Below, one piece after another: positions 8,596-17,863 of a stretch of DNA of 64,000 nucleotides. Numbering within the stretch: the first letter of the stretch is position 1; every line of letters begins with the position of its first letter. The translations under genes were made by a program, and so were the position numbers. Below the pieces are notes generated by a model. The model was not told where the DNA came from and ran no database searches. It worked only from the letters and a program-made list of their open reading frames with translations. Origin of the DNA: SZUA-217 sp964194555 (GTDB taxonomy: Bacteria > Actinomycetota > Acidimicrobiia > Spongiisociales > ZC4RG35); contig CAXMMT010000010.1 of NCBI GenBank assembly GCA_964194555.1, positions 4,289-68,288 of the forward strand, read 5' to 3'.

Positions 8596-8778
8596 ATGAT
8601 CGACAACGCCAGTCCGCCCTTGGTGCTCTCCGGATTGGAAGGAGACGCAGTCCTCAGTTACACGATCGACTCGGAGCGTTTCGAGGGGCAAGCCTTCGTC
8701 GAGATGATCGAACAGACTTATGTGGCCTTCAAACGGGCGATCGACTTGATCGTGATGAACACCAGTTGTGAGTGCAAC
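8596..8778 (+). pseudogene. fragment of a DUF2652-family gene
   Basis: Sixty-one codons whose product (including PLVLSGLEGDAVLSYTIDSE and KRAIDLIVMNTSC) matches residues 41-101 of the complete DUF2652 protein encoded at 36969-38135, with about 53 of 61 residues identical. Homology starts abruptly at the ATG and ends abruptly at 8778, just before the stop of the neighbouring minus-strand gene. The two DNA sequences differ at many synonymous positions, so this is an old paralogue fragment rather than a recent copy. The conserved DUF2652 start (VVADITGYTAYL) is missing, so it cannot encode a complete domain. Confidence 0.7.
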
Positions 8779-8790
8779 CTGGTCGAGTGT

Positions 8791-10614
8791 TCAGCTGTCG
8801 TACTGGAACAGGCCGATCCATTCCACAACCAGGGCGGGTCGTTCGACTCCCTCCGTTTCAACCGTTACCTCGTAGGTGACTTGGAGTGCTGTTTCACGTT
8901 GGTGGACGTCTTTGATCACGCTCGAGGCACGGATGCTGGATCCTGATCTGACAGGTTCTATGAACCTCACGCGATCGAAGCCGTAGTTGACGGCCATCAC
9001 GAGGCCCTCTGAAGGTGGTGGTTGGTCAGGAATGGATGACGTGAGGTGGCTGAGCATGGACAACGTGAGCATCCCATGGGCGACGGTTCCGCCAAGTGGA
9101 GTGGCTGCGGCTTTTTCGGGGTCAATGTGGATGAACTGGTGGTCGTGTGTCAGGTCAGCGAACTCGTTGATTTGGTCCTGGGTGACCTGGAACCAATCGC
9201 CCGGTGTCTGTTGGATGCCAATCCGTTTCCGCATGATCTCCAGAGCTGTCGTCGCGTTGCCCACTCTTCCATCTCCTCGCCAGTCCAGTTCGAAGAGCCT
9301 GATTGGTTCTTCGATTCCCTTGAGTTCCCGTTCGCCTCGGAAAATGAAGCGATATTCCTTGCCTGCCACCAACTCCCGGACGATGCTCGACACGAGCACC
9401 TGTCCACCATTGGCGCTTCCCATGATGCGCGCGGCTCGGATAACTGCAGCGCCGTGAAGATCATCGCCTTCTGCGATCGGCTCACCAGCGTGAATCCCGA
9501 CACGCACCCGGATTGGCTTCTCGCTTCCAGCGAAGTGGGCTTCGATGGTCTGTTGCATTTCGGCCGCCGCATCGAGCGCCGCGGATACCGACTCGAAAGA
9601 GACCATGAAACCGTCGCCCATCGTTTTGATCTCAGTGCCTCCATGAGCATTGAGAGCATCCCGGCATAGCTTCTCGTGTTCCCGCAGCAATTGTCTGCCC
9701 GCTTCGTCCCCGAGTTGTTCGATCAATTCTGTTGAACCCTCAACATCGGTGAAGAGAACTGTTTTGAATCCCGATTTCTCGCGGATTGGAACCGCCCGGG
9801 CACCGTTGGCAACGAACCCCAAGATTTCGTTGACAACGTCAATCGTGTGAGGGTCACCCGCTTCGGGAGGGAAGTGCGCCATACCGTCAATGATCAATGC
9901 TCGCGAGCCGGGTATTCCGGCTGCCAAATCACGGCCGTGCCGAGGAGGCCAGGCCTTGCTATCCCGACGATGAATGATCAACGTTGGTGCTGAGACCTCG
10001 GCGAGTCGAGGGCGCAGGTCCCACCCATACATCGATTCGAGCATGTTTGCCGCCACCTCGGCGGTAGCGCTCTCTCGCTGACCCCTGGCAAACTCAGCCT
10101 GCGCCTCTTTGCTCGCACCTGGTATCAGCATGTCCGTCAGAACCTTCGAGCCGACTCCCCATGAGGCGCGCACCATGCTCACGAAGCTCTTGCGAAACTC
10201 TTCCGGTGCAAGGGCTGCGCCGTTGGCCCCCGTCGAGTACAGAACCAGGCGTTGTACCCGTTCAGGGTGAAGTGTTGCATACGAGATCGCCACAGGACCG
10301 CCTTCGGACATCCCCATGAGATTGAACGTGTCGAGGCCGAGATGATCGACGAGTGACTCGACCTCGTATCTTTCGGACGCCAAGGTGAAGTCGGTGCGGT
10401 CCCGATCGGAGAGACCACAACCGTGTTTGTCAAACGTGATGAGCGTCACGTGCTCAGTCAGGGGACCGAAAAGCAGCGTCGATGGCTCCTTCCAGAAGTA
10501 GCCACCGTGAGTGGTCCAGCCAGGCACGAGGACGAGAGGAGGCCCCACTCCCGCCTGCGTATAGGCAATCGTCACCCCATCCGGGCGTTTGTAATAGGCG
10601 AGCTCATGATCCAT
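8791..10614 (-). CDS. alpha/beta hydrolase - class III cyclase - MaoC/NodN dehydratase fusion protein
   Basis: A 607-residue protein in one uninterrupted frame, started at ATG 10614 (an in-frame TTG lies two codons upstream). Residues 1-270 form an alpha/beta hydrolase: FDKHGCGLSD, nucleophile elbow GMSEGGP with its serine, and a late GMAHFPP histidine. Residues 285-440 form a class III cyclase: FTDVEGST, IKTMGDGF, and HGAAVIRAARIMG, where the usual transition-state Asn is replaced by Ile while the Arg remains. Residues 455-607 form a MaoC/NodN hot-dog domain with DHQFIHIDPEKAA and GGTVAHGMLTLS, carrying the hydratase Asp and His. Hydrolase-cyclase fusions are known in actinobacteria; the added MaoC domain is unusual. 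The overall role is unknown. Confidence 0.85.
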   Translation of the reverse strand: MDHELAYYKRPDGVTIAYTQAGVGPPLVLVPGWTTHGGYFWKEPSTLLFGPLTEHVTLITFDKHGCGLSDRDRTDFTLASERYEVESLVDHLGLDTFNLMGMSEGGPVAISYATLHPERVQRLVLYSTGANGAALAPEEFRKSFVSMVRASWGVGSKVLTDMLIPGASKEAQAEFARGQRESATAEVAANMLESMYGWDLRPRLAEVSAPTLIIHRRDSKAWPPRHGRDLAAGIPGSRALIIDGMAHFPPEAGDPHTIDVVNEILGFVANGARAVPIREKSGFKTVLFTDVEGSTELIEQLGDEAGRQLLREHEKLCRDALNAHGGTEIKTMGDGFMVSFESVSAALDAAAEMQQTIEAHFAGSEKPIRVRVGIHAGEPIAEGDDLHGAAVIRAARIMGSANGGQVLVSSIVRELVAGKEYRFIFRGERELKGIEEPIRLFELDWRGDGRVGNATTALEIMRKRIGIQQTPGDWFQVTQDQINEFADLTHDHQFIHIDPEKAAATPLGGTVAHGMLTLSMLSHLTSSIPDQPPPSEGLVMAVNYGFDRVRFIEPVRSGSSIRASSVIKDVHQRETALQVTYEVTVETEGVERPALVVEWIGLFQYDS

Positions 10615-10736
10615 GACCAAGCGACGAGCTTATTGCATACGTTTCCCGCTACGACGATCAGTGCGTCTCGTGGCATGTCGTCTGGCTTGGCCGAGGTCAA
10701 ATAGCGGTAGTTCCTCCCGAGGCGGCACTCCTCGCT

Positions 10737-11240
10737 TCAAGCCTTGAAGGTGCCTGGTCTCGGCTGCATCTCGGGTGTGGCGTGGCCCTCTTCCCAGGGA
10801 AATCTGCCTTCGGTGTCGTCGTAACTGAGTTGAAGGACGGGGACCGAGACATCGGCGGGCCGCTGGTAGTACCGGTTGGCCTCGAACACGATGTCTCCGG
10901 GGTTGGGGACCGGCTCCGGAATGATCTGGTGTGGCCACTCATCGAATGTGACGAGCTGACCCGGCAGGAGTGCCTCCCCGTCTCGGACGCGGGTGCCCAG
11001 CGTGTTGATCACCCCGGCGGCGGTGTTGGGCCCGACGCCAAAGATCAACAATTCGGGGTGAGCCAGTCCGAACAGCCCGACCGTGTAGGCGAATGCTGGA
11101 TCGTCGGATTGCGAGCATTCACATTCTGGTCGGCTACAGGAACTTCCTCCAACGTATTGGATGAACCAGCCATACTGCCGAATGTTTTCTGCCACATTTG
11201 CGTCCTCCTGGTCGAGCCAGGCCTGTGTTCGAGCATCCAT
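10737..11240 (-). CDS. DUF4262 domain protein
   Basis: A 167-residue soluble protein starting at ATG 11240, six bases after a GGGAG ribosome-binding site (an in-frame GTG just upstream is less likely). The DUF4262 pattern is clear: IRQYGWFIQYVGG, then AFAYTVGLFGLAHPELLIFG, and later a GQLVTFDEWPHQ segment. A four-cysteine cluster (CSRPECEC region) inserted after the first strand could bind a metal. DUF4262 proteins have no established function. The gene stands alone, divergent from the acyl-CoA ligase operon at 11354. Confidence 0.8.
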   Translation of the reverse strand: MDARTQAWLDQEDANVAENIRQYGWFIQYVGGSSCSRPECECSQSDDPAFAYTVGLFGLAHPELLIFGVGPNTAAGVINTLGTRVRDGEALLPGQLVTFDEWPHQIIPEPVPNPGDIVFEANRYYQRPADVSVPVLQLSYDDTEGRFPWEEGHATPEMQPRPGTFKA

Positions 11241-11353
11241 CACTCACTCCCTTCAAGTCTGTCCGATGGATCAGTGCTCAACGTACGGGGGGCCACCGAC
11301 AGAAACGGCGTCAGCCCGTCGGCGTGGATCACCCTCCTCTAGGATCGGCTGCC

Positions 11354-13252
11354 ATGACCTACAAAGCCGTTTATGAGCGCTCGCTTCGCGACCCAGAGGC
11401 CTTCTGGGGCGAGGCGGCCGAGTTGATCGATTGGGAAGTGGTTCCACAGCAGATACTGGACGATTCTCGCCCACCGTTTTATCGCTGGTTTCCCGATGGG
11501 GTTCTCAACACATGTCACAACGCTCTTGATCGGCATGTGGACGGGGGACGGGCGGACCAGTTGGCATTGGTCTACGACTCACCGGTAACCGAAACCGTCA
11601 GGTCCTTTACCTATAGGGAGTTCCGTGACAAGGTTGCCATCGTTGCGGGCGCCCTCTCCGACCTCGGGGTCAAGAAAGGCGACAGGGTCATCATCTACAT
11701 GCCGATGGTGCCGGAAACCGCCATGGCCATGCTCGCCTGTGCTCGCATCGGCGCAGTCCATTCGGTGGTGTTCGGAGGCTTCGCGGCTAATGAGCTGGCG
11801 ACGAGGATCGACGACGCCCGACCGGTGGCGATTCTCTCGGCGAGCTGTGGGATCGAGCCCGGACGGATCGTCGAGTACAAACCGTTGCTCGATGCGGCGA
11901 TCGACCTCGCCGATCACAAACCTGACACCGTGATGGTGCTTCAGCGTCCCCAGGCCCGCGCAACCATGGTGGAGGGGAGAGACGTCGATTGGTCTGAGAC
12001 GGTGAGCGCTGCATCACCGGTTGACTGTGTTTCCGTATCGGCCACGGATCCGCTCTATATCCTCTACACCTCAGGAACCACAGGAGAGCCCAAGGGAATC
12101 GTTCGGGACAACGGTGGCCACGCGGTGGCGTTGGCGTGGTCGATGCGCGCGCTGTATGGCGTTGAGCCGGGTGAGACGTATTGGGCGGCATCGGATCTCG
12201 GCTGGACCGTCGGGCACTCCTACATCGTGTACGCGCCACTGTTTCACGGATGCACCACCATCCTCTACGAGGGCAAGCCGGTCGGCACACCCGACCCTGG
12301 TGCGTTCTGGCGTGTGATCGCTCAGCACGGCGTCTCCGTTCTCTTCACGGCCCCCACCGCTTTCCGAGCCATAAAACGCGACGACCCCGATGGCGAGTTC
12401 ATCGCCCGCTACGACCTTTCCGAGTTTCGGACGCTGTTCCTGGCGGGAGAGCGTTGTGACCCCGACACCCTTCACTGGGCAGAGGAAAAGCTGGGTGTCC
12501 CCGTGATCGATCATTGGTGGCAGACGGAGAGCGGCTCGCCCATGGTCACCAACCCGATCGGAATCGAGACTTTCGCGGTCAAGCCGGGTTCACCAACCCT
12601 TCCCGTTCCCGGTTATGACATACGAGTGCTCAAAGAGAGCGGGGAGGAGTGCGACCCGGACGAGATCGGCGCCATCGTTGCTCGCCTGCCATTGCCTCCG
12701 GGCGCGCTGCCGACGCTATGGAACGCTGACGATCGTTTCGTCGAGGCCTACATGAGCACCTTCCCCGGGTTCTATCTCACCTCGGATGCCGGCTACAAGG
12801 ACGAAGACGGTTACTTCTACATCATGAGCCGCATCGATGACATCATCAATGTGGCCGGTCACCGGTTGTCGACGGGAGCGATGGAAGAGGTCCTGGCCGA
12901 GCATCCCGACGTCGCGGAATGTGCCGTCTTCGGTGTTGCCGATCAGCTGAAAGGGCAGCTTCCGGTCGGCTTCGTCGTTCTGCAGGCCGGCGCCGATCGT
13001 GTTCCGTCCGAGGTCGAGTCCGAACTGGTGGCGATGGTCCGGGAACGGATCGGCCCGGTGGCTGCCTTCAAGAAGGCGAGTGTGGTCTCTAGGTTGCCCA
13101 AGACCCGTTCAGGCAAGATCCTCCGAGGGACCATGCGCAAGATCGCCGATGGAGAAGAGTGGACCATGCCGGCGACCATCGACGACCCGGCGATTCTTGA
13201 CGAGATCGGTGTGGCGCTGTCGAACATGGGTTATGGGAAGGAAACACAGTGA
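11354..13252 (+). CDS. prpE: propionyl-CoA synthetase-like acyl-CoA ligase (AMP-forming)
   Basis: A 632-residue enzyme of the acetyl/propionyl-CoA synthetase branch, started at ATG 11354 (MTYKAVYERSLRDPEAFWGE, the typical opening). It activates a short-chain acid with ATP and CoA through an acyl-adenylate. Core motifs are YTSGTTGEPKG (ATP binding), DHWWQTESGSPM, YFYIMSRIDDIINVAGHRLS (hinge region) and the catalytic lysine in TRSGKILR. ETYWAASDLGWTVGHSYIVY followed by GCTTILYEGKP resembles PrpE/ACSS3 more than AcsA, but substrate choice cannot be read with certainty. It is the first gene of a three-ligase run; its GTGA end overlaps the next gene. Confidence 0.82.
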   Translation: MTYKAVYERSLRDPEAFWGEAAELIDWEVVPQQILDDSRPPFYRWFPDGVLNTCHNALDRHVDGGRADQLALVYDSPVTETVRSFTYREFRDKVAIVAGALSDLGVKKGDRVIIYMPMVPETAMAMLACARIGAVHSVVFGGFAANELATRIDDARPVAILSASCGIEPGRIVEYKPLLDAAIDLADHKPDTVMVLQRPQARATMVEGRDVDWSETVSAASPVDCVSVSATDPLYILYTSGTTGEPKGIVRDNGGHAVALAWSMRALYGVEPGETYWAASDLGWTVGHSYIVYAPLFHGCTTILYEGKPVGTPDPGAFWRVIAQHGVSVLFTAPTAFRAIKRDDPDGEFIARYDLSEFRTLFLAGERCDPDTLHWAEEKLGVPVIDHWWQTESGSPMVTNPIGIETFAVKPGSPTLPVPGYDIRVLKESGEECDPDEIGAIVARLPLPPGALPTLWNADDRFVEAYMSTFPGFYLTSDAGYKDEDGYFYIMSRIDDIINVAGHRLSTGAMEEVLAEHPDVAECAVFGVADQLKGQLPVGFVVLQAGADRVPSEVESELVAMVRERIGPVAAFKKASVVSRLPKTRSGKILRGTMRKIADGEEWTMPATIDDPAILDEIGVALSNMGYGKETQ

Positions 13253-14883
13253 CCCTGTCAATAGCCGCCGGCCCAACCGACACCCCCTTGTTGTCCTCCA
13301 CCATCGGCGCCAACCTCGAGGCCACAGTGGATCGATTTCCCGATCGAGAGGCTCTCGTGGTTGTGCATCAGGGGATTCGTCAGACCTGGGCTGAGTTCTA
13401 CGACACCATCAATGAGGTGGCCAAAGGCCTCATGGCAATGGGAATCCAGGTCGGCGACCGGGTCGGCATGTGGAGTCCCAACTTCGCCGAGTGGGTCTAC
13501 ATCCAGTACGCCACCGCCAAGATCGGCGCCATCCAGGTCAACATCAATCCTGCCTATCGGGTCAACGAGCTTCAGTACGCCCTCGAACAGTCTGGCTGCC
13601 GTCTCCTGGTGACACGCACCGAGTATCTGACTTCGGGATACCGTGACATGGTCGACGAGGTTGCACCCGGTATTCGAAGTCTCGAAAAGGTGATCTACTT
13701 CGACACCGACGACTGGGCGGAGTTGATCGAAGCGGGGGCGACGGTGTCCGACCACGATCTGGCTGCGCGCGCCGACTCTTTGGATCCCGGCGATCCGATC
13801 AACATCCAGTACACGTCGGGTACGACCGGGCACCCCAAGGGCGCCACCCTCAGCCATCGAAGCATTCTCAACAACGCTCTTTTCGTCGGCAATGCCTGCG
13901 CCTACACCGAAGAGGATCGGATTTGCATACCGGTTCCGTTCTATCACTGCTTCGGCATGGTCATGGGCAACCTGGCATGCTCGGTATTCGGGGCGACGAT
14001 GGTGGTGCCGTCGCCGACGTTCGACCCCGAAGCCGTGCTACGAACGCTCCAGGACGAGCGGTGCACCTCGCTCTACGGTGTTCCGACGATGTTCGTCGCC
14101 GAGCTCGGCCTATCAGGTCTGGCGAGTTTCGATCTCTCTGCCATGCGCACCGGCATCATGGCCGGGTCACCCTGCCCGACGGAGGTGATGCGCCGCGTCA
14201 TCGATGACATGGGCATGGCGGAGGTCACCATTGCGTACGGCATGACCGAGACGTCTCCCGTCTCAACCCAAACGAGCACCGACGACTCTGTCGAGCATCG
14301 GGTATCGACAGTGGGACGGGTCCTTCCACACGTCGAATCCAAGATCGTCGACCCCGAGACTGGTGAGGTGGTTCCCCGTGGCGAGGAGGGCGAATACTGC
14401 ACTCGGGGCTACCACGTGATGCTGGGCTACTGGAACGACTCTGAGATGACTGCCGAAGCCATTGATGCCGATGGGTGGATGCACTCGGGCGACCTGGCCA
14501 CCATGGACCACGACGGCTACGTCAACATCGTCGGTCGGATAAAGGACATGATCATCCGTGGCGGCGAGAACATCTATCCCCGCGAGATCGAGGAGTTTCT
14601 CTACTCCCACCCGGCCATCGCCGATGCCCAGGTCATTGGGGTTCCCGACGAGAGATACGGTGAGGAGATCATGGCCTGGGTCCAGCTTGTTGTCGGCGCA
14701 GAGCTAACCGAGGACGAGCTGAAGGACTTCTGCAGAGACAAGATCGCCCACTTCAAGATTCCCCGATACGTCAGGTTCGTGAGCGAGTTCCCGATGACGG
14801 TCACCGGCAAGGTTCGCAAGGTCGAGATGCGTGACAAGTCGATCGCCGAACTCGGACTGGCTCCTACTTCAGCCACGGCCTGA
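13249..14883 (+). CDS. fatty-acid/medium-chain acyl-CoA ligase
   Basis: A 544-residue AMP-forming ligase beginning at a GTG that overlaps the preceding stop (GTGA). Motifs in order: YTSGTTGHPKGATLSH, YGMTETSPVS, GWMHSGDLATMDHDGYV, KDMIIRGGENIYPREIEEFL, and catalytic lysine in TVTGKVRKVEMR. This is the FadD-like acyl-CoA synthetase group that primes fatty or aromatic-side-chain acids for beta-oxidation. The substrate is not determinable from sequence. It is co-transcribed and translationally coupled with the upstream propionyl-CoA synthetase-like gene, so the two probably act on products of one catabolic route, perhaps that of the adjacent benzoate genes. Confidence 0.85.
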   Translation: MTLSIAAGPTDTPLLSSTIGANLEATVDRFPDREALVVVHQGIRQTWAEFYDTINEVAKGLMAMGIQVGDRVGMWSPNFAEWVYIQYATAKIGAIQVNINPAYRVNELQYALEQSGCRLLVTRTEYLTSGYRDMVDEVAPGIRSLEKVIYFDTDDWAELIEAGATVSDHDLAARADSLDPGDPINIQYTSGTTGHPKGATLSHRSILNNALFVGNACAYTEEDRICIPVPFYHCFGMVMGNLACSVFGATMVVPSPTFDPEAVLRTLQDERCTSLYGVPTMFVAELGLSGLASFDLSAMRTGIMAGSPCPTEVMRRVIDDMGMAEVTIAYGMTETSPVSTQTSTDDSVEHRVSTVGRVLPHVESKIVDPETGEVVPRGEEGEYCTRGYHVMLGYWNDSEMTAEAIDADGWMHSGDLATMDHDGYVNIVGRIKDMIIRGGENIYPREIEEFLYSHPAIADAQVIGVPDERYGEEIMAWVQLVVGAELTEDELKDFCRDKIAHFKIPRYVRFVSEFPMTVTGKVRKVEMRDKSIAELGLAPTSATA

Positions 14884-14891
14884 ACACGGCC

Positions 14892-16418
14892 ATGCAGACC
14901 GGACCCAACGTGAGCACCCTCATCGATGGGTGGCTCGAGGCGGGGCGAGGGTCGGAGACTGCGCTGATAACGGCAGACGACGAGGCGTGGTCTGCCGACA
15001 GGCTCCACGCCGCGGTGTGCAGCGTTGCCGGTCGGCTCGCCGATGCCGGGATTCGGAGAGAAGATCGCTTGATGCTGGTGCTGGACGACACGCCTGCATT
15101 TCCGGCGATATTCCTGGGGGCCATGCGCATCGGGGCAATTCCGGTCCCGGTCAACTTTCTAGCCCGTCCTGAGGACTTCGGCTATTTCCTCGATGACTCC
15201 TATGCGGTGGCCGCAGTCGTCGATCATGCGTTTCTGAAGATCGTCGGCCCTCAGATCCTCTCCCGGCCCGATGTGCGTCTGATAGTCGGCAACGGGCCGG
15301 CGCCCGACGATGCCGGCTCCCTCGACGAATGGATGGGAGACGATGTTGGCGATGTCACTCCGGTCAACACCCACCCCGATGACATGGCGTTCTGGCAGTA
15401 TTCGTCCGGCTCGACCGGTCCGCCGAAAGGTGTCGTTCACCGCCATGCCAGCGTGGCGGCGACCTGTACCGCATATGCAGAATCGGTGTTGGGGATCGGC
15501 CGGCGTGATGTGGTTTTCTCCAGCACCAAGATGTTTCACGCATACGGTCTTGGCAACAACCTGAGTTTCCCGTTGTGGACGGGAGCGACATCTGTCTACC
15601 TGACAGGTCGACCATCTCCCGACCGGCTACTGGAGCGGATCCGCCGTCAGAGACCGTCTGTGCTTTTCACGGTGCCCGCCCTGTACAACGCGATGCTCGC
15701 TGACCCAGGTTTCGACGAGACGGATTGGTCGGCGGTGCGGACGGCCGTCTCAGCCGCCGAACCGCTGCCGCCGGAGATCTGGAGGCGATTCCTCGATCGC
15801 ACCGGTCTCGAGATCCTCGACGGCATCGGCTCCACAGAACTGCTCCATATCTACTGTTCGAATCGGAAGGACTCGGTGAAACCCGGTACCACCGGCATAC
15901 CTGTTGACGGCTATTCACTCGAGATTCGTGATGTCGACGGCGAGCTTTGTGAGACAGACGAAGCGGGAGAGATGTGGGTCAGGGGCCCTAGCGCTCTGAG
16001 TGCCTACTGGAATCAGCCGGATCGCACCAGGGACAAGATCCGCGGCGACTGGTTCCTTTCCGGTGATCGCTACCGCATGGACGCCGACGGCTTCTACACC
16101 TACATGGGCCGGGTCGACGACATGATGAAAGTCGGCGGTTTATGGGTTAGCCCGATCGAGATCGAGAACCGATTGATGGAACATGAGGCAATAAGTGAGG
16201 CCGCAGTTGTCGCGGTGGACATCGATCACCGTTCGAGGATCAAAGCCAGCGTGATATTGACTGAAGGACACCATGGCGGGGAGGCGCTCACCTCCTCGCT
16301 TCAGAAGTGGTGCAAGGCTGCACTACAGCGTCACGAGTTCCCTCATGTGGTTGAGGTCGTCGACGATTTTCCTAGAACAGCCACAGGAAAGATCCAGCGA
16401 TTCCGGCTGAGAGATTGA
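14892..16418 (+). CDS. benzoate-CoA ligase family protein
   Basis: A 508-residue AMP-forming ligase eight bases after the previous gene. Motifs: YSSGSTGPPKGVVHRH, DGIGSTELLHIYCSNRK (the aryl-CoA ligase signature), GDWFLSGDRYRMDADGFY, RVDDMMKVGGLWVSPIEIEN and TATGKIQRFRLR with the catalytic lysine. It should convert benzoate or a substituted benzoate plus ATP and CoA into the aryl-CoA. It ends two bases before the 3' end of boxB on the opposite strand. The product is exactly the substrate for the BoxB epoxidase, which strongly supports the benzoate assignment. Confidence 0.85.
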   Translation: MQTGPNVSTLIDGWLEAGRGSETALITADDEAWSADRLHAAVCSVAGRLADAGIRREDRLMLVLDDTPAFPAIFLGAMRIGAIPVPVNFLARPEDFGYFLDDSYAVAAVVDHAFLKIVGPQILSRPDVRLIVGNGPAPDDAGSLDEWMGDDVGDVTPVNTHPDDMAFWQYSSGSTGPPKGVVHRHASVAATCTAYAESVLGIGRRDVVFSSTKMFHAYGLGNNLSFPLWTGATSVYLTGRPSPDRLLERIRRQRPSVLFTVPALYNAMLADPGFDETDWSAVRTAVSAAEPLPPEIWRRFLDRTGLEILDGIGSTELLHIYCSNRKDSVKPGTTGIPVDGYSLEIRDVDGELCETDEAGEMWVRGPSALSAYWNQPDRTRDKIRGDWFLSGDRYRMDADGFYTYMGRVDDMMKVGGLWVSPIEIENRLMEHEAISEAAVVAVDIDHRSRIKASVILTEGHHGGEALTSSLQKWCKAALQRHEFPHVVEVVDDFPRTATGKIQRFRLRD

Positions 16419-16420
16419 GG

Positions 16421-17863
16421 CTAGGGCAGTTTCACGTACAGGAATTCTTCTGGCATGTTGTGGATGCCCTTGGTCGGTGGGGCGATCCATCCCGCGAACT
16501 TTCCCGGGGCAAACTCAGGCTGCATGAGACCCTGAATGAAGGCCTCATCGTCTGAGTCGGGCAGCCAACTGCCCCGTTCAGAGACCCATTGATCTTCGGT
16601 CAGGACATTGCCGGAGGGCGACACATAGATACCCGAGAACTCCCCGATGACACGATTGAAGGCAATATGCGGCAGTCGGATCTCGAAGTTGATCCCGGTG
16701 TCGGCTATCACCCGATTCCACCGATTCACCCCACCCGAGCAGTCGCCGATGAAATCGTCGCGCAACCTCGCGTTCAGAGCGTTCAACGCCGGCACTTCGA
16801 TCAGACCCAATACCCCGTCGACCAACTTGGTCACCGGGTATGTCGCTGCGAGAAGCTGGTGGTCGTCCTCCAGTCGCTCTTCGTGATAGCGACCTTTGAC
16901 CCCGGCGTTGAAGAATTTGGCGGCGTTGGTGGACTCCTCGGAGCCGAAGAGGTCCAAAGTCAATGAGAAGTGGAGGTTGGTCTTGCGTTGGATCGTGGGC
17001 AGGTCGATGACTCCGAGGGCTCGTACAGCCTCGGAGTCGTAGGGGTCGTCGATGCCGGCTTGGCTCATCGCCTCGCAGGTCCTCTGAACGATCCGCTGAA
17101 CGCCGGTGTATCCCACGAACATGTGATGAGCTTCCTCGGCCAACATGAATCGGCAAGTTCGACTCAGGGGGTCAAAGCCAGACTGGGCAAGAGCCTCGAG
17201 TTGCATCTTGCCGTCTCGATCGGTGAAGAACGTGAACATGAAAAAGGAAAGCCAATCGGGTGTTTCCTCGTTGAACGCTCCCAGCATCCGGGGTCGATCA
17301 GCGTTTCCGGATTGTCGGAGCAAAAGCTCCTGGGCTTCTTCACGCCCGTCGCGGCCGAAGTATTTCTGCAGCAGATAGACCATCGCCCACAGGTGGCGGC
17401 CCTCCTCGACGTTCACCTGGAACAGGTTGCGCATGTCGTATAACGATGGCGCGGTGGAGCCGAGATGGCGTTGTTGCTCCACCGACGCAGGCTCGGTATC
17501 TCCCTGGATGACGATCAAACGACGCAGCATGGCTCGGTACTCGCCGGGGATCTGCTGCCAGACCGGCTCTCCGAGATGCACACCGCACGGAATTGTCCTG
17601 TTCTCCACAGCCGGCGCCAGCAGGATCCCCCATCGATACTCGGGCATCTTCACATAGTCGAACTTCGCCCATCCGTCCTTTTCGACACTGATCGCCGTGC
17701 GGAGATAGACGTCGGCCATCTGGAATCCGTCGGGGCCCATCGACATCCACCAGTCGAGATATCCGGGATGCCATTCCTCCAGGGCCCGGCGGAGCTTGGG
17801 ATCGTCGGCGAGTCCGACATTGTTCGGGATCAGCGCGTCGTAGTCAACGAGGTCCGAGCTCAT
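16421..17863 (-). CDS. boxB: benzoyl-CoA 2,3-epoxidase oxygenase component
   Basis: A 480-residue diiron oxygenase started at ATG 17863, with AAGGAG seven bases upstream; its A is shared with the boxC stop (TGATG). BoxB oxidises benzoyl-CoA with O2 to the 2,3-epoxide using electrons from BoxA. Diiron ligand motifs are visible in NVEEGRHLWAMVYLL and FMLAEEAHHMFVG. The family-typical opening (DYDALIPNNVGL) and RNLFQVNVEEGRH segment are intact and the length matches. No boxA reductase is in the window, so it must lie elsewhere or be replaced. Confidence 0.9.
   Translation of the reverse strand: MSSDLVDYDALIPNNVGLADDPKLRRALEEWHPGYLDWWMSMGPDGFQMADVYLRTAISVEKDGWAKFDYVKMPEYRWGILLAPAVENRTIPCGVHLGEPVWQQIPGEYRAMLRRLIVIQGDTEPASVEQQRHLGSTAPSLYDMRNLFQVNVEEGRHLWAMVYLLQKYFGRDGREEAQELLLRQSGNADRPRMLGAFNEETPDWLSFFMFTFFTDRDGKMQLEALAQSGFDPLSRTCRFMLAEEAHHMFVGYTGVQRIVQRTCEAMSQAGIDDPYDSEAVRALGVIDLPTIQRKTNLHFSLTLDLFGSEESTNAAKFFNAGVKGRYHEERLEDDHQLLAATYPVTKLVDGVLGLIEVPALNALNARLRDDFIGDCSGGVNRWNRVIADTGINFEIRLPHIAFNRVIGEFSGIYVSPSGNVLTEDQWVSERGSWLPDSDDEAFIQGLMQPEFAPGKFAGWIAPPTKGIHNMPEEFLYVKLP

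Noticed and set aside
15849..15865. GTTCGAATC resembling a tRNA T-loop
   Set aside because: It lies within the benzoate-CoA ligase coding sequence and no cloverleaf surrounds it.
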